This document shows, one piece after another, positions 1 to 9,295 of a stretch of DNA of 64,000 bases. Numbering within the stretch: position 1 is the first letter of the stretch; every line of letters starts with the position of its first letter. The stretch comes from Reyranella sp. (GTDB taxonomy: Bacteria > Pseudomonadota > Alphaproteobacteria > Reyranellales > Reyranellaceae): positions 62,001 to 126,000 of the forward strand of contig NZ_JAUSBN010000038.1 of NCBI RefSeq assembly GCF_030651995.1, given 5' to 3'. The notes beneath the pieces were generated by a model. The model made no database searches and was not told where the DNA came from. It saw only the letters and a list, made by a program, of their open reading frames with translations. Made by a program: the position numbers and the translations under genes.

Positions 1-318
1 GGCGACGCCGGCGAAGGCGGTGGTATGGCTGATCGGGTCGGCCTCGTAGTAGCGCACGAACTCGCGCGTCACCGAGGTCAGGGTCTCGTCGTCGAGCGAT
101 CGGCCATGCTTGGCGAAGGCCTTGCCCATGGTGACCTTGCTGCCCTGGCCCATGAAGATCCGGACATCGTCCTCGGTGACGGGCGGCAGGCCATGGTCGG
201 CCAGGACGTTGCTGACGGCCAGCTGCATGTCCTTGGCGCTGTCGATCAGGGTGCCGTCGAGATCGTACAGGACGGTCTCGAAACGGGCGGTGATGAGTTT
301 CTCGGCATCTGTCTGCAT
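1..318 (-). CDS. HAD-family phosphatase, phosphoglycolate phosphatase-like (3' part cut off)
   Basis: Only the first 106 codons lie in the window; the gene runs off the left edge. The N-terminus carries the HAD motif I signature YDLDGTLIDS at about residues 18-27, with the two catalytic aspartates, followed by a cap-like helical region rich in charged residues. Proteins of this type (Gph/PGP) hydrolyse 2-phosphoglycolate or other small phosphoesters in the cytoplasm with Mg2+. The ATG at 318 is preceded by no long in-frame extension and is divergent from the methyltransferase gene at 469, with 150 bases between them. Substrate specificity cannot be told from this fragment; another HAD subfamily member is possible. 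Confidence 0.8.
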   Translation of the reverse strand, partial: MQTDAEKLITARFETVLYDLDGTLIDSAKDMQLAVSNVLADHGLPPVTEDDVRIFMGQGSKVTMGKAFAKHGRSLDDETLTSVTREFVRYYEADPISHTTAFAGVA

Positions 319-468
319 GCCGCTTTCTCTAGCATGCGGCGGCGCCTGGCTCATCAGCGCCGTCCGGCAGGGTGAGGGGCCTTGCCAGCCCAGCCGCGGG
401 GCGCCTATCTGGTTTTCACTCAAGAGGTCAGGCGGGCCGGTTCGGCACTGATCTGACGGAATAGGGCG

Positions 469-1134
469 ATGATACGACCTTCTGCGAACCTGGACTCGAG
501 CAGTTACGAATTCGCGTACGACAGCCTTCGCGCTCTTGCGGCAGAGCTTCCGTCGAAGGTCGTGTTCGACATCGGTGCCGGCGACGAGCGCATGCGCCGC
601 GTCGAGGAACTGGGCTTCGAGTGGCACGGCTTCGATCTCAAGCCGCGCAAGGAAGCGACGCCCTGGGACCTCAACGATCCCTGTCCCAGCAATCTCACCC
701 CCGGCGCCGTGATGCTGCTCGATGTCATCGAGCATTGCCTCAATCCGGGGGTGGCGCTGCGAAACATCGCAGCAGTGCTGCCCGCCGGCGCCCGGATCGT
801 GGTGACGGTGCCCAATCCCGGCTGGAGCCGCAGCCGTATCGACGTGCTGCTGAAAGGCGTTCCGTCCTGCTTCACGCAATCGGATCTCGACGACAACCAC
901 CACGTCTTCACGCCGTGGCCGCACATCCTGGAAAAGATGCTGCGCGACGTCGGGCTCGTCGTGGAGAAGTACGTGACGCTCGACGGCAGGACCCGGGTGT
1001 TCAGGCGCCCCTTGTCGATCACCTATCCGATCCGCTGCCTGGCGTCGCTGGCCACCGTCGCGATCGAGGCGGCCGACCCGTCGTCCTGCGGCATGAGCTT
1101 CGGCTTCGTTGCACGGAAGATCGCGCCCGCATGA
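469..1134 (+). CDS. Class I SAM-dependent methyltransferase-like protein
   Basis: The 221-residue protein has a Rossmann-like start, VVFDIGAGDERMRRVEELGF at about residues 31-50, matching the SAM-binding glycine-rich motif I. A DVIEHC segment near residue 86 is the usual motif following strand 4 in Methyltransf_11/23-type enzymes, and VVTVPNPG follows at about 107-114. No signal peptide or membrane segment is visible. The stop codon overlaps the start of glmU (ATGA), so the two are probably co-translated. This hints at a cell-envelope or sugar-nucleotide connection, but the substrate is unknown. Confidence 0.75.
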   Translation: MIRPSANLDSSSYEFAYDSLRALAAELPSKVVFDIGAGDERMRRVEELGFEWHGFDLKPRKEATPWDLNDPCPSNLTPGAVMLLDVIEHCLNPGVALRNIAAVLPAGARIVVTVPNPGWSRSRIDVLLKGVPSCFTQSDLDDNHHVFTPWPHILEKMLRDVGLVVEKYVTLDGRTRVFRRPLSITYPIRCLASLATVAIEAADPSSCGMSFGFVARKIAPA

Positions 1135-2504
1135 AGTCGCCCATTGCCGTGGTCGTCCTGGCAGCCGGTGCCGGAACGCGCATGAAGTCGGCCCTGCCGA
1201 AGGTGCTGCATCGCCTGGCCAATCGCCCCATGCTGGCCCATGTGCTGGCCCATGCCGAGGCGCTGAAGCCGAGCCGCATCGTGGGGGTGATCGCGCCCGG
1301 CGCCACCGAGGTGGCTCAGGCTTTCGCGCCGCATCCGACGGTGGTCCAAAAGAACCCGCTGGGAACGGGGCATGCCGCCAGGGCGGCCCTGCCGGCTCTT
1401 TCGGGGCACGACGGGCCGGTCCTGGTCGTGTTCGGCGATGCGCCGCTGGTAACGACGGCCAGCCTTCGCAGGCTGGTTGCCGCCTGCCGCAGGGCCGGGG
1501 CCGCCGTTGGCGTGCTGGGCTTCGTTGCCCGCGATCCCGCGCCGTACGGGCGGCTCATCGTACAGGACGGCGAACTGGTGAAGATCGTCGAGAGCAGGGA
1601 CGCCGACGCGGCCGAGCGGACGGTCGCCTTCTCCAACTCCGGCGTGATGTGCATCGACGGGCGGCTGATCGCGTCGCTGCTCGGCGCCATCCGCAACGAC
1701 AATGCGAAGCGCGAGTTCTACCTCACCGATGCCGTGCGTCTGGCGCGTGAAGCCGGTCACAGGGCGATCGCGGTGGCGGGCGAGGAGGCGGAGTTCCAGG
1801 GCATCAATTCGCGGGCCGAGCTGGCGGCGGCCGAACAGGCCCTGCAGCAGCGGTTGCGCACCGCCGCGATGGCGGGTGGCGTTACCATGACCGATCCCGG
1901 CACGGTCTGGCTGTCGGCCGACACGAAATTCGGAACCGACGTCACGATCGGCCCCAACGTGCGCTTCGGGCCGGGGGTGACCGTCGGGTCGGACACCGTC
2001 ATCAACGCCTTCTGCGACATTGAGGGCGTGCGTATCGGCAGGGGCGTGCTGGTCGGGCCGTTCGCCCGGATTCGTCCGGGTTCGGAGGTCGCCGACGGCG
2101 TCCATATCGGCAATTTCGTGGAGCTCAAGGCCACGCGGATGGCGAAGGGCGCCAAGGCCAACCACCTGGCCTATCTGGGCGATTCGGATATCGGGGCGGG
2201 CAGCAACATCGGCGCCGGCACGATCGCCGTGAATTACGACGGCTACGGCAAGCACCGGACGGTCATCGGTGCCGATGTGTTCATCGGCTCCAACAGCTCG
2301 CTGGTGGCGCCGCTCACGGTCGGCAGGGGCGCCAACGTGACCGCGGGGAGCGTGGTGACGGAGGACGTTCCCGCCAACGCGCTGGCCTTCGGCCGCGCCC
2401 GTCAGGTCACGAAGAAGGGGCGCGCGGCGGCGCTTCGTGCGAAACTGAAGGACCGCGCCGCAGCCCTCAAGAAGGCTGCCGCGGAACGGTCCGGCAAGAA
2501 GTAA
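1131..2504 (+). CDS. glmU: Bifunctional GlmU: GlcNAc-1-P uridylyltransferase / GlcN-1-P acetyltransferase
   Basis: GlmU makes UDP-N-acetylglucosamine in two cytoplasmic steps, acetyl-CoA-dependent acetylation of glucosamine-1-phosphate and then UTP-dependent uridylylation, feeding peptidoglycan and LPS. The 457-residue product has the nucleotidyltransferase motif LAAGAGTRMKS at residues 9-19 with PKVLHRL after it. Its C-terminal half is a left-handed beta-helix of hexapeptide repeats, with NHLAYLGD near residue 344 (the acetyltransferase catalytic His region) and NYDG near 369. The ATG at 1131 overlaps the upstream stop codon and gives the family-typical N-terminus, although the frame stays open upstream. 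glmS follows 25 bases downstream, so both amino-sugar genes form one unit. Confidence 0.97.
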   Translation: MKSPIAVVVLAAGAGTRMKSALPKVLHRLANRPMLAHVLAHAEALKPSRIVGVIAPGATEVAQAFAPHPTVVQKNPLGTGHAARAALPALSGHDGPVLVVFGDAPLVTTASLRRLVAACRRAGAAVGVLGFVARDPAPYGRLIVQDGELVKIVESRDADAAERTVAFSNSGVMCIDGRLIASLLGAIRNDNAKREFYLTDAVRLAREAGHRAIAVAGEEAEFQGINSRAELAAAEQALQQRLRTAAMAGGVTMTDPGTVWLSADTKFGTDVTIGPNVRFGPGVTVGSDTVINAFCDIEGVRIGRGVLVGPFARIRPGSEVADGVHIGNFVELKATRMAKGAKANHLAYLGDSDIGAGSNIGAGTIAVNYDGYGKHRTVIGADVFIGSNSSLVAPLTVGRGANVTAGSVVTEDVPANALAFGRARQVTKKGRAAALRAKLKDRAAALKKAAAERSGKK

Positions 2505-2529
2505 CCCCCTCCGATCGAGACAGAACACC

Positions 2530-4353
2530 ATGTGCGGCATCATCGGCATCATCGGTAAAGCGCCTGTCACGCCTCTGCTGGTCGACGCGCTGAAGCGACT
2601 CGAGTATCGCGGCTACGATTCGGCGGGCATCGCCACCCTGGTGAACGGCCATATCGACCGGCGCCGGGCCGAGGGCAAGCTGGTGAACCTCGAGGCGCGG
2701 CTGGCCGCCGAGCCGCTCGTCGGCACGATCGGCATCGGCCACACGCGCTGGGCCACGCACGGCAAGCCCTCGGAGCGCAATGCCCATCCGATCGCGACCG
2801 ACCGGGTCGCGGTCGTTCACAACGGCATCATCGAGAACTTCCAGGAGCTGAAGGAGGAGATGGAGGCCGAGGGCCGCCGCTTCGACAGCGACACGGACAC
2901 CGAGGTGGTGGCCCAGCTCATCACCTCCTATCTCGAGCGGCAGATGTCGCCCGAGCAGGCGATGGGAACGGCGATGGAGCGCCTGCGTGGCGCCTTTGCG
3001 CTCGCCGTGCTGTTCAGCGGCCGTCACGACCTGCTGATGGGCGCGCGTCGCGGCAGCTCGCTGGCGGTCGGCTACGGCGACGGCGAGATGTATATCGGCA
3101 CCGACGCGCTGGCGCTGTCCCCGTTCACCAAGCGCGTCAGCTACCTCGAGGATGAGGACTGGGTCGTCGTGCGCGGCGACGGCTGCACCGTCTACCAGGG
3201 CACCACCGAGGTGAAGCGCGAGATCCGCCAGACCGGACTGAGCGGCGCCATGATGGGCAAGGGCAATCACCGCCACTTCATGCTCAAGGAAATCCACGAG
3301 CAGCCGGCGGTGATCGGCGACACGCTGCAGAGCTACCTCGATCCCGCGACCCGGACGGTCGCCCTGCCGGCACTGCCGTTCGACTGGAACAAGGTGAGCC
3401 GGATTACGCTGACCGGCTGTGGCGGCGCCTTCTACGTCTGCATGGTCGCCAAGTACTGGTTCGAGCAGATCGCGCGCCTGCCCGTCGAGGTCGAGCTGGG
3501 CTCCGAGTTCCGCTACCGCGCGCCGCCGCTGCCCGAAGGCGGCGTGTGCATCGCGGTGTCCCAGTCGGGTGAGACGGCCGACACGCTGGCGGCGGTGCGC
3601 TACGCCAAGGCGGAGAAGCAGATCGTGCTCTCGGTCGTGAACGTGCCGGAGAGCGCGATCGCCCGCGAATCGCATGTCGTGCTGCACACCTTGGCCGGCC
3701 CCGAGATCAGCGTCTGCTCGACCAAGGCCACGACCACGCAGCAGACCGTCCTGCTGGCCACGGCGATCGCCGCCGGCCGCGCCCGCGGCACGCTGTCGGC
3801 GGCCGACGAGGCGCGCTACGTGGGTGCGCTCATCGAGCTGCCGGCACTGATCAACGAGGCGCTGAACATGGAGGCGCAGTACCGGCTGATTGCCGACACC
3901 GTGCTCGCCGAGGCGCGCGACGTGCTGTATCTCGGCCGCGGCACGTCCTTTCCGGTCGCGCTCGAGGGTGCGCTGAAGCTGAAGGAGATCTCCTACATCC
4001 ACGCCGAGGGCTATGCGGCCGGCGAGATGAAGCACGGCCCGATCGCACTGATCGACGAGCTGGTGCCGGTCGTGGTCGTAGCGCCCAACGATTCGCTGTT
4101 CGACAAGACGGCGTCGAACTTCGAGCAGGTCAAGGCGCGCGGCGGCAAGCTGGTGCTGCTGAGCGACGCCATCGGCGTCGCGCGCCTGGGGCCGCACGCG
4201 GTAGCGACGCTCACCCTGCCGGCGGTCGATCCCGTCGTGGCGCCGATCCTCTACACGATCCCGGTGCAGCTGCTGGCCTATTACACGGCTGTCGCCAAGG
4301 GCACCGACGTCGATCAGCCGCGCAATCTGGCCAAGAGCGTCACCGTCGAATAG
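2530..4353 (+). CDS. glmS: Glutamine-fructose-6-phosphate aminotransferase (isomerizing) GlmS
   Basis: GlmS converts fructose-6-phosphate and glutamine to glucosamine-6-phosphate, the entry step of amino-sugar synthesis. The 607-residue length is standard. The start is MCGIIGIIG with the N-terminal nucleophile Cys2 of the class II glutaminase domain, followed by YRGYDSAG, GHTRWATHG and the HNGIIEN motif. Two SIS sugar-isomerase domains follow, shown by the GCGG loop near residue 296, SQSGETADT near 340, and the conserved C-terminus DQPRNLAKSVTVE. It lies directly after glmU. A strong hairpin with a T-run follows the stop codon. No glmS ribozyme-like leader fits in the 25-base gap. Confidence 0.97.
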   Translation: MCGIIGIIGKAPVTPLLVDALKRLEYRGYDSAGIATLVNGHIDRRRAEGKLVNLEARLAAEPLVGTIGIGHTRWATHGKPSERNAHPIATDRVAVVHNGIIENFQELKEEMEAEGRRFDSDTDTEVVAQLITSYLERQMSPEQAMGTAMERLRGAFALAVLFSGRHDLLMGARRGSSLAVGYGDGEMYIGTDALALSPFTKRVSYLEDEDWVVVRGDGCTVYQGTTEVKREIRQTGLSGAMMGKGNHRHFMLKEIHEQPAVIGDTLQSYLDPATRTVALPALPFDWNKVSRITLTGCGGAFYVCMVAKYWFEQIARLPVEVELGSEFRYRAPPLPEGGVCIAVSQSGETADTLAAVRYAKAEKQIVLSVVNVPESAIARESHVVLHTLAGPEISVCSTKATTTQQTVLLATAIAAGRARGTLSAADEARYVGALIELPALINEALNMEAQYRLIADTVLAEARDVLYLGRGTSFPVALEGALKLKEISYIHAEGYAAGEMKHGPIALIDELVPVVVVAPNDSLFDKTASNFEQVKARGGKLVLLSDAIGVARLGPHAVATLTLPAVDPVVAPILYTIPVQLLAYYTAVAKGTDVDQPRNLAKSVTVE

Positions 4354-4372
4354 TGCTGACGAGCAGGCACGA

Positions 4373-4405
4373 AAAAGCCGCGGGCCTTGCGGTCCCGCGG
4401 CTTTT
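4373..4405. terminator. Bidirectional rho-independent terminator between glmS and the EF-hand gene
   Basis: The arms AAAAGCCGCGGG (4373-4384) and CCCGCGGCTTTT (4394-4405) form a perfect 12-bp stem with a 9-base loop. The A-run and T-run at the ends make it usable in both directions, as expected between two convergent genes. Confidence 0.9.
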
Positions 4406-4419
4406 GATCTCGAGGAAGC

Positions 4420-5508
4420 CTAGCGCGTGCCCTGCGGCAAACCCGGCGGCGGTCCCGAGGGCTGCGGCGCTGGGGCGGGCTGGCCACCACGCGGCTGGGG
4501 CTGGGCCGGCCGCGGCTGCGCCGGCTGCTGGGCCGGCATCATCGTCTGCACGATGGCGCGGATCTTGGCGGCTTCCACCTCCTGCGCCTTCTTGAACTCT
4601 TCCTCGCTGATGAAGCGATCCTTGTTGAGATCCATCTCGCCGAACAGCTTCAGCGCATAGGCCGTCAGTTCGACGCGGTCGATCTGGCCGTCCTTGTTGG
4701 TGTCGATCTCCGCGAACTTGCGCATGGCAATCTGCTTGCGCATGTCGAACGGCAAAAGGTTCTTGGCCTGCGGCCCATCCGCGGGGCCAGCGAGGACGAC
4801 GTACTCCGCGCCGCTGATCTTCGTGTCCTTGTTCTTGTCGAGTTCGTCGCCCTGGCGCAGCTGCATGTCCATGAACTCGTTCAGGGCCATCATGCCCTGC
4901 CGGCGACGGGCCTCGGCCTGCTGCCGCTCGGCCGCCTCGCGCTGCATCGCGCGCTGGATGATCAGGCGAACCTCGGGCTCCGTGACCTTGTTGTCGCGGT
5001 CGGTGTCGTAGTTGTTGAACTCCGCATGGACCAGCGCCTCGGCCTCGGCGCGCTCGACGAAGCCGTCGCGATTGGTGTCGAGGTTCTGGAACTCGGCGCG
5101 GGCGCGACTGCGGCGCTCCTCGAGCGGCGGCAGGCCGGGCGCATCGGCCGGCGTCACCGGCGGTTCGACGACCTTGATGAATTCCTCGACCGACAGCTTG
5201 TTGTCCTTGTTGGTGTCGAGGGACTCGAAGGACTTCATGCGGTATTTCAGGAAATCCGCGCGGGTGACCTCGCCCTTCTTGTCGACGTCGATGTCGATGA
5301 ACCACTGCGGCAACGGAATCGCGGCACCGGGAGCGGGGACCGCGGCCGTGGCGGGCGGCGTTGCGGGGGTCGCCGGTGCCGGCGGGGCGGCCTGGGCCGG
5401 CGGCTTGTTCTGGGGCCAAGCCTGGGTCGGAGGAGTCTGGGCCGCCGCCGGAAGGGCGAGGCAGGCTGCAGCAGTCAGGAAGAGGGTCGGGCGGAACATG
5501 CGATTCAT
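4420..5508 (-). CDS. Secreted protein with seven EF-hand loops
   Basis: The 362-residue protein starts with a signal peptide (hydrophobic core LFLTAAACLALPAAA, likely cleavage after AAAQ near residue 24) and a Pro/Ala-rich linker to about residue 65. Seven EF-hand-type loops begin near residues 74, 98, 144, 168, 224, 269 and 293, for example DTNRDGFVERAE and DTNKDGQIDRVE. Four of the seven (98, 168, 224, 293) have N, N, T or R in place of the usual Gly at loop position 6. The C-terminus is a Pro/Gln-rich tail. The likely role is periplasmic or extracellular calcium binding; the partner is unknown. It is convergent with glmS. Confidence 0.85.
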   Translation of the reverse strand: MNRMFRPTLFLTAAACLALPAAAQTPPTQAWPQNKPPAQAAPPAPATPATPPATAAVPAPGAAIPLPQWFIDIDVDKKGEVTRADFLKYRMKSFESLDTNKDNKLSVEEFIKVVEPPVTPADAPGLPPLEERRSRARAEFQNLDTNRDGFVERAEAEALVHAEFNNYDTDRDNKVTEPEVRLIIQRAMQREAAERQQAEARRRQGMMALNEFMDMQLRQGDELDKNKDTKISGAEYVVLAGPADGPQAKNLLPFDMRKQIAMRKFAEIDTNKDGQIDRVELTAYALKLFGEMDLNKDRFISEEEFKKAQEVEAAKIRAIVQTMMPAQQPAQPRPAQPQPRGGQPAPAPQPSGPPPGLPQGTR

Positions 5509-5768
5509 TGCGGTGAGCCCGCTTTTGGAAGGGGAGATTTCGTATCGGTTGCAAAGAGCGGCATGTCAATGTCCGCCAACCAAAGCCAGCCTGCGGCGCA
5601 ATCGCGCCGAAAGCATGGCATTCTTCCATTTGAGTTGCACGCTCGCGCGGGATGGGCCATCGTAATTGGAACGCAGACTCCGAAGAAGGGTCGCAAGTAC
5701 TTGGGAGGACAGGGTAATTTCGCTATGTCGGCGTGTGTAATGCGCCGGCGGGCGAAACCGGCATTCAC

Positions 5769-6556
5769 ATGGCAGAACCAACTTCATCCCGCGGCTCGCC
5801 GCTGCTCAGCGTGCGCGACGTGTCCGTCCGGTTCGGCGGTATCGTCGCCCTCGATGGCGTAACCTTCGACGTCTTTTCCGGCCAGATCGCCGGGTTGATC
5901 GGCCCCAACGGCGCCGGCAAGACGACCCTGTTCAATTGCCTCAGCCGTCTCTACACGCCCAACAGCGGCGACGTTCAGTTCGAGGGGCGGACCATCCTCG
6001 ACCGGCCGCGGCATGCCATTCCCAAGATCGGGATCGGCCGCACGTTCCAGAACGTGGCCCTGTTCGACAACATGTCGGTCCTCGACAACGTCAAGGTCGG
6101 CTGCCACAGCGTCAGCTCGACCAGTTTCTTCGAGAACGCCCTGCGGTTGCCCAAGGTGAAGGGCGAGGAGGAGGCGATCACCCGGCGCGCCGAGGAGCTG
6201 ATCGCCTTCATGGACCTGGCGCCCTTTACCCACGCCCAGGCCGGCCCGCTGCCGTTCCCGATCCGCAAGAGGGTCGAGCTTGCCCGCGCCCTGGCCTCGA
6301 GCCCCAAGCTGCTGCTGCTCGACGAGCCGGCGGCCGGGCTGAACCACGATGAGATCGAAGTGCTGAAGGGCCAGATCAAGCGCGTCCGCGACCTGCAGCG
6401 CGTCACCGTGCTGCTCGTCGAGCATCATATGAGCCTCGTCATGTCGGTGTCGGACAAGGTGGTCGCGATCGATTTCGGCAGGAAGATCGCCGACGGCACG
6501 CCGGCTGAAGTACAGCGCGATCCGGAAGTGATCCGCGCCTACCTGGGGACTGCGTA

Positions 6557-6557
<1 letters not shown>
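5769..6557 (+). CDS. livG: Branched-chain amino acid-type ABC transporter ATPase LivG
   Basis: First gene of a five-gene import operon. The 262-residue protein has Walker A GPNGAGKT near residue 42, a LivG-type insert after the first strands, and Walker B LLLLDEPAAGLN followed by LLVEHHM with the switch histidine. The C-loop is odd: where this subfamily normally reads L-P-F/Y-G-x-Q, this protein reads LPFPIRKR, with Pro and Arg at the conserved Gly and Gln positions. A GTG at 5733 would add 12 residues, but the ATG at 5769 gives the usual N-terminus; neither has a convincing Shine-Dalgarno sequence. It energises import with LivF. Confidence 0.92.
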
Positions 6558-7270
<713 letters not shown>

Positions 7271-7280
7271 GGCGATCCCC

Positions 7281-8186
7281 ATGGAACAGTTACTTCAGCA
7301 ATTCGCCTCGGGCCTCGCCAACGGCGCCATCTATGCCTGTGTGGCCCTCGCGCTGGTCATGATCTACGTGTCGACCGACCACATCAATTTCGCCCAAGGC
7401 GAGATGGCGATGTTCAGCGCCTACATTTCCTGGCAGCTCATGGACTGGGGGATGAGCTTCTGGATCGCCTTCGTCCTCACCGTGCTGATCTCCTTCGCCA
7501 TGGGCGTGCTGATCGAACGGCTCATCCTGAGACCGCTGCACAACGCGCCGGTCCTGTCGATCATCGTGGTGTTCATCGGTCTTCTGGCGATCTTCAATTC
7601 GATGGCCGGCGCCTTCTGGAGCTACCTGATCAAGGAATTTCCTTCGCCGTTCCCCAAGGCCGACTTCGGCATTGCCGGCGTGATCGGCCCCCATCAGCTG
7701 GGCGTGGTCCTGGTAACGCTGATCGTTCTGGGGCTCCTGTTCGTGTTCTTCCGCTACACGCCGCTCGGCCTCGCCATGCGGGCGGCAGCGCAGAACCCGC
7801 AGATGGCGCGGCTGGTCGGCGTCCGTGTCGACTGGATGCTGGCGCTGGGCTGGGGGCTGGCGGCGTCGGTGGGGGCAGTGGCGGGCATCATGGTGGCCCA
7901 CATCGTCTATCTCGAGCCCAACATGATGGGCGGCATCCTGCTCTACGCCTTCGCGAGCGCGCTGGTCGGGGGCATCTCCAATCCAGCGGGCGCGGTGGCC
8001 GGTGGCTTCATTGTCGGAATCCTCGAGAACATGGTGGCCTATGCCGGCAACCAGATCGAGAAGGCGACCGGCGTCTACATCATCGGCAACGGCGAGAAGC
8101 TCACGGTGGCGCTTATCATCGTCATCTTCGTCCTGACGGTCAGACCCGCCGGCCTGTTCGGCCGCGTCGTCGTGAAGAGGGTGTGA
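7281..8186 (+). CDS. livH: Branched-chain amino acid-type ABC permease LivH
   Basis: The 301-residue inner-membrane protein has about eight hydrophobic segments and begins MEQLLQQFASGLANGAIYAC, the typical LivH start. The conserved GLAMRAAAQNPQMARLVGV region near residues 162-180 is the coupling loop that contacts the ATPases. It lies 10 bases after livF and overlaps the start region of livM. It forms the translocation pore with LivM for amino acids or related small amides; the exact substrate is not readable. Confidence 0.95.
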   Translation: MEQLLQQFASGLANGAIYACVALALVMIYVSTDHINFAQGEMAMFSAYISWQLMDWGMSFWIAFVLTVLISFAMGVLIERLILRPLHNAPVLSIIVVFIGLLAIFNSMAGAFWSYLIKEFPSPFPKADFGIAGVIGPHQLGVVLVTLIVLGLLFVFFRYTPLGLAMRAAAQNPQMARLVGVRVDWMLALGWGLAASVGAVAGIMVAHIVYLEPNMMGGILLYAFASALVGGISNPAGAVAGGFIVGILENMVAYAGNQIEKATGVYIIGNGEKLTVALIIVIFVLTVRPAGLFGRVVVKRV

Positions 8187-8188
8187 CC

Positions 8189-9196
8189 ATGGCCGCCTCG
8201 TCGAAGAAGTGGGTTCTGGGCGTCATCGCGATCGCGGTGCTGCTGCCGCTGCTGCAGCCGGTCTTTCCGGATGTCGTCTCGAACTACCGGCTGTTCCTGG
8301 TCAGTACGATGATCATCGCTGCGATCGCAGTGCTCGGGCTGAACCTGCTCACCGGGTTCAACGGCCAGTTCTCGCTGGGCCACGGCGCCTTCTACGCGGT
8401 CGGCGCCTACACCGCCGCCATCCTGATGGACAAGCTGAACGTGCCCTATTGGGCGACGATTCCGGCGGCGGCCATCGTGTGCTTCATCGTCGGCTACCTG
8501 TTCGGCCTGCCGGCGCTCAAGCTCGAGGGGCACTATCTCGCACTCGCGACCTTCGCGCTGGCGCTCGCGGTGCCCCAGATCCTGAAATACAAGTGGCTCG
8601 AGGGCCTAACCGGCGGCGTTCAGGGCATCGTGCTGATGAAGCCGGAAGTGCCGTTCGGGCTGCCGCTGAACGAGGATCAGTGGCTCTATTATTTCTGTCT
8701 CCTGGTCATGATCGTGCTGTTCTGGGGCGCGGCGAACATGCTGAACAGCCGCAGCGGCCGGGCCATGATGGCGATCCGCGACCAGTATATGGCCGCCGAC
8801 ACGATGGGCATCGACACGGCGCTCTACAAGACCGTGACCTTCGGCATCAGCGCGGCCTACACCGGCATCGCCGGCGCGCTGTCGGCCTCGGCCATCGCCT
8901 TCGTGGCGCCCGACAGCTTCGGCATCTTCCTGTCGATCAAGTTCCTGATCGGCCTCGTCGTTGGCGGCATCGGCTCGCTTCTCGGCTCGGTACTCGGCGG
9001 CATCTTCTACGTGCTGGTCGACAACTCCGCGCAGTCACTGACCCAGTTCATCCGCAACGACCTCGGCCTGCCGTTCGACCTGTCGGCCTACACGGTCTTC
9101 GGCGTGCTGCTGATCGCCATCATCTACCTGATGCCGATGGGCATCGCCGGCGGGCTCTACATGGCCTACCGCAAACTGCGGGGTGCACGGGCGTAA
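8189..9196 (+). CDS. livM: Branched-chain amino acid-type ABC permease LivM
   Basis: The second permease (335 residues) has multiple membrane helices, the LivM-typical GLNLLTGFNGQFSLGHGAFY motif near residues 48-67, and the ATPase-coupling loop GRAMMAIRDQYMAADTMGID. A GTG at 8183 overlapping the livH stop is an alternative start two codons upstream; I prefer the ATG at 8189. The gene ends about 100 bases before the binding-protein gene, in a gap with only a weak hairpin. Confidence 0.94.
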   Translation: MAASSKKWVLGVIAIAVLLPLLQPVFPDVVSNYRLFLVSTMIIAAIAVLGLNLLTGFNGQFSLGHGAFYAVGAYTAAILMDKLNVPYWATIPAAAIVCFIVGYLFGLPALKLEGHYLALATFALALAVPQILKYKWLEGLTGGVQGIVLMKPEVPFGLPLNEDQWLYYFCLLVMIVLFWGAANMLNSRSGRAMMAIRDQYMAADTMGIDTALYKTVTFGISAAYTGIAGALSASAIAFVAPDSFGIFLSIKFLIGLVVGGIGSLLGSVLGGIFYVLVDNSAQSLTQFIRNDLGLPFDLSAYTVFGVLLIAIIYLMPMGIAGGLYMAYRKLRGARA

Positions 9197-9295
9197 CCCG
9201 GGCCCTTTGTCCGAAAGTCGCCGGAAGGCGGCCTTCTTTCTGGCCGGAATCGCGACGAAGCTCCGGCAGGCGTTAACTACCTGGGAGGAAAAGAA

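Noticed and set aside
1023-4197. Long minus-strand frames opposite glmU and glmS
   Set aside because: They mirror the codon bias of the sense genes and contain no domain; glmU and glmS are certain.
5725-5727. ATG at 5725 with a good upstream GGGAGGA as start of a gene
   Set aside because: It is in a different frame from livG and soon leads into a shadow frame without a family match.
9221-9236. GAAGGC-G-GCCTTC palindrome between livM and the binding-protein gene as a terminator
   Set aside because: The loop is too small for the full stem and the T-run is only three bases, so it is at best a weak hairpin.
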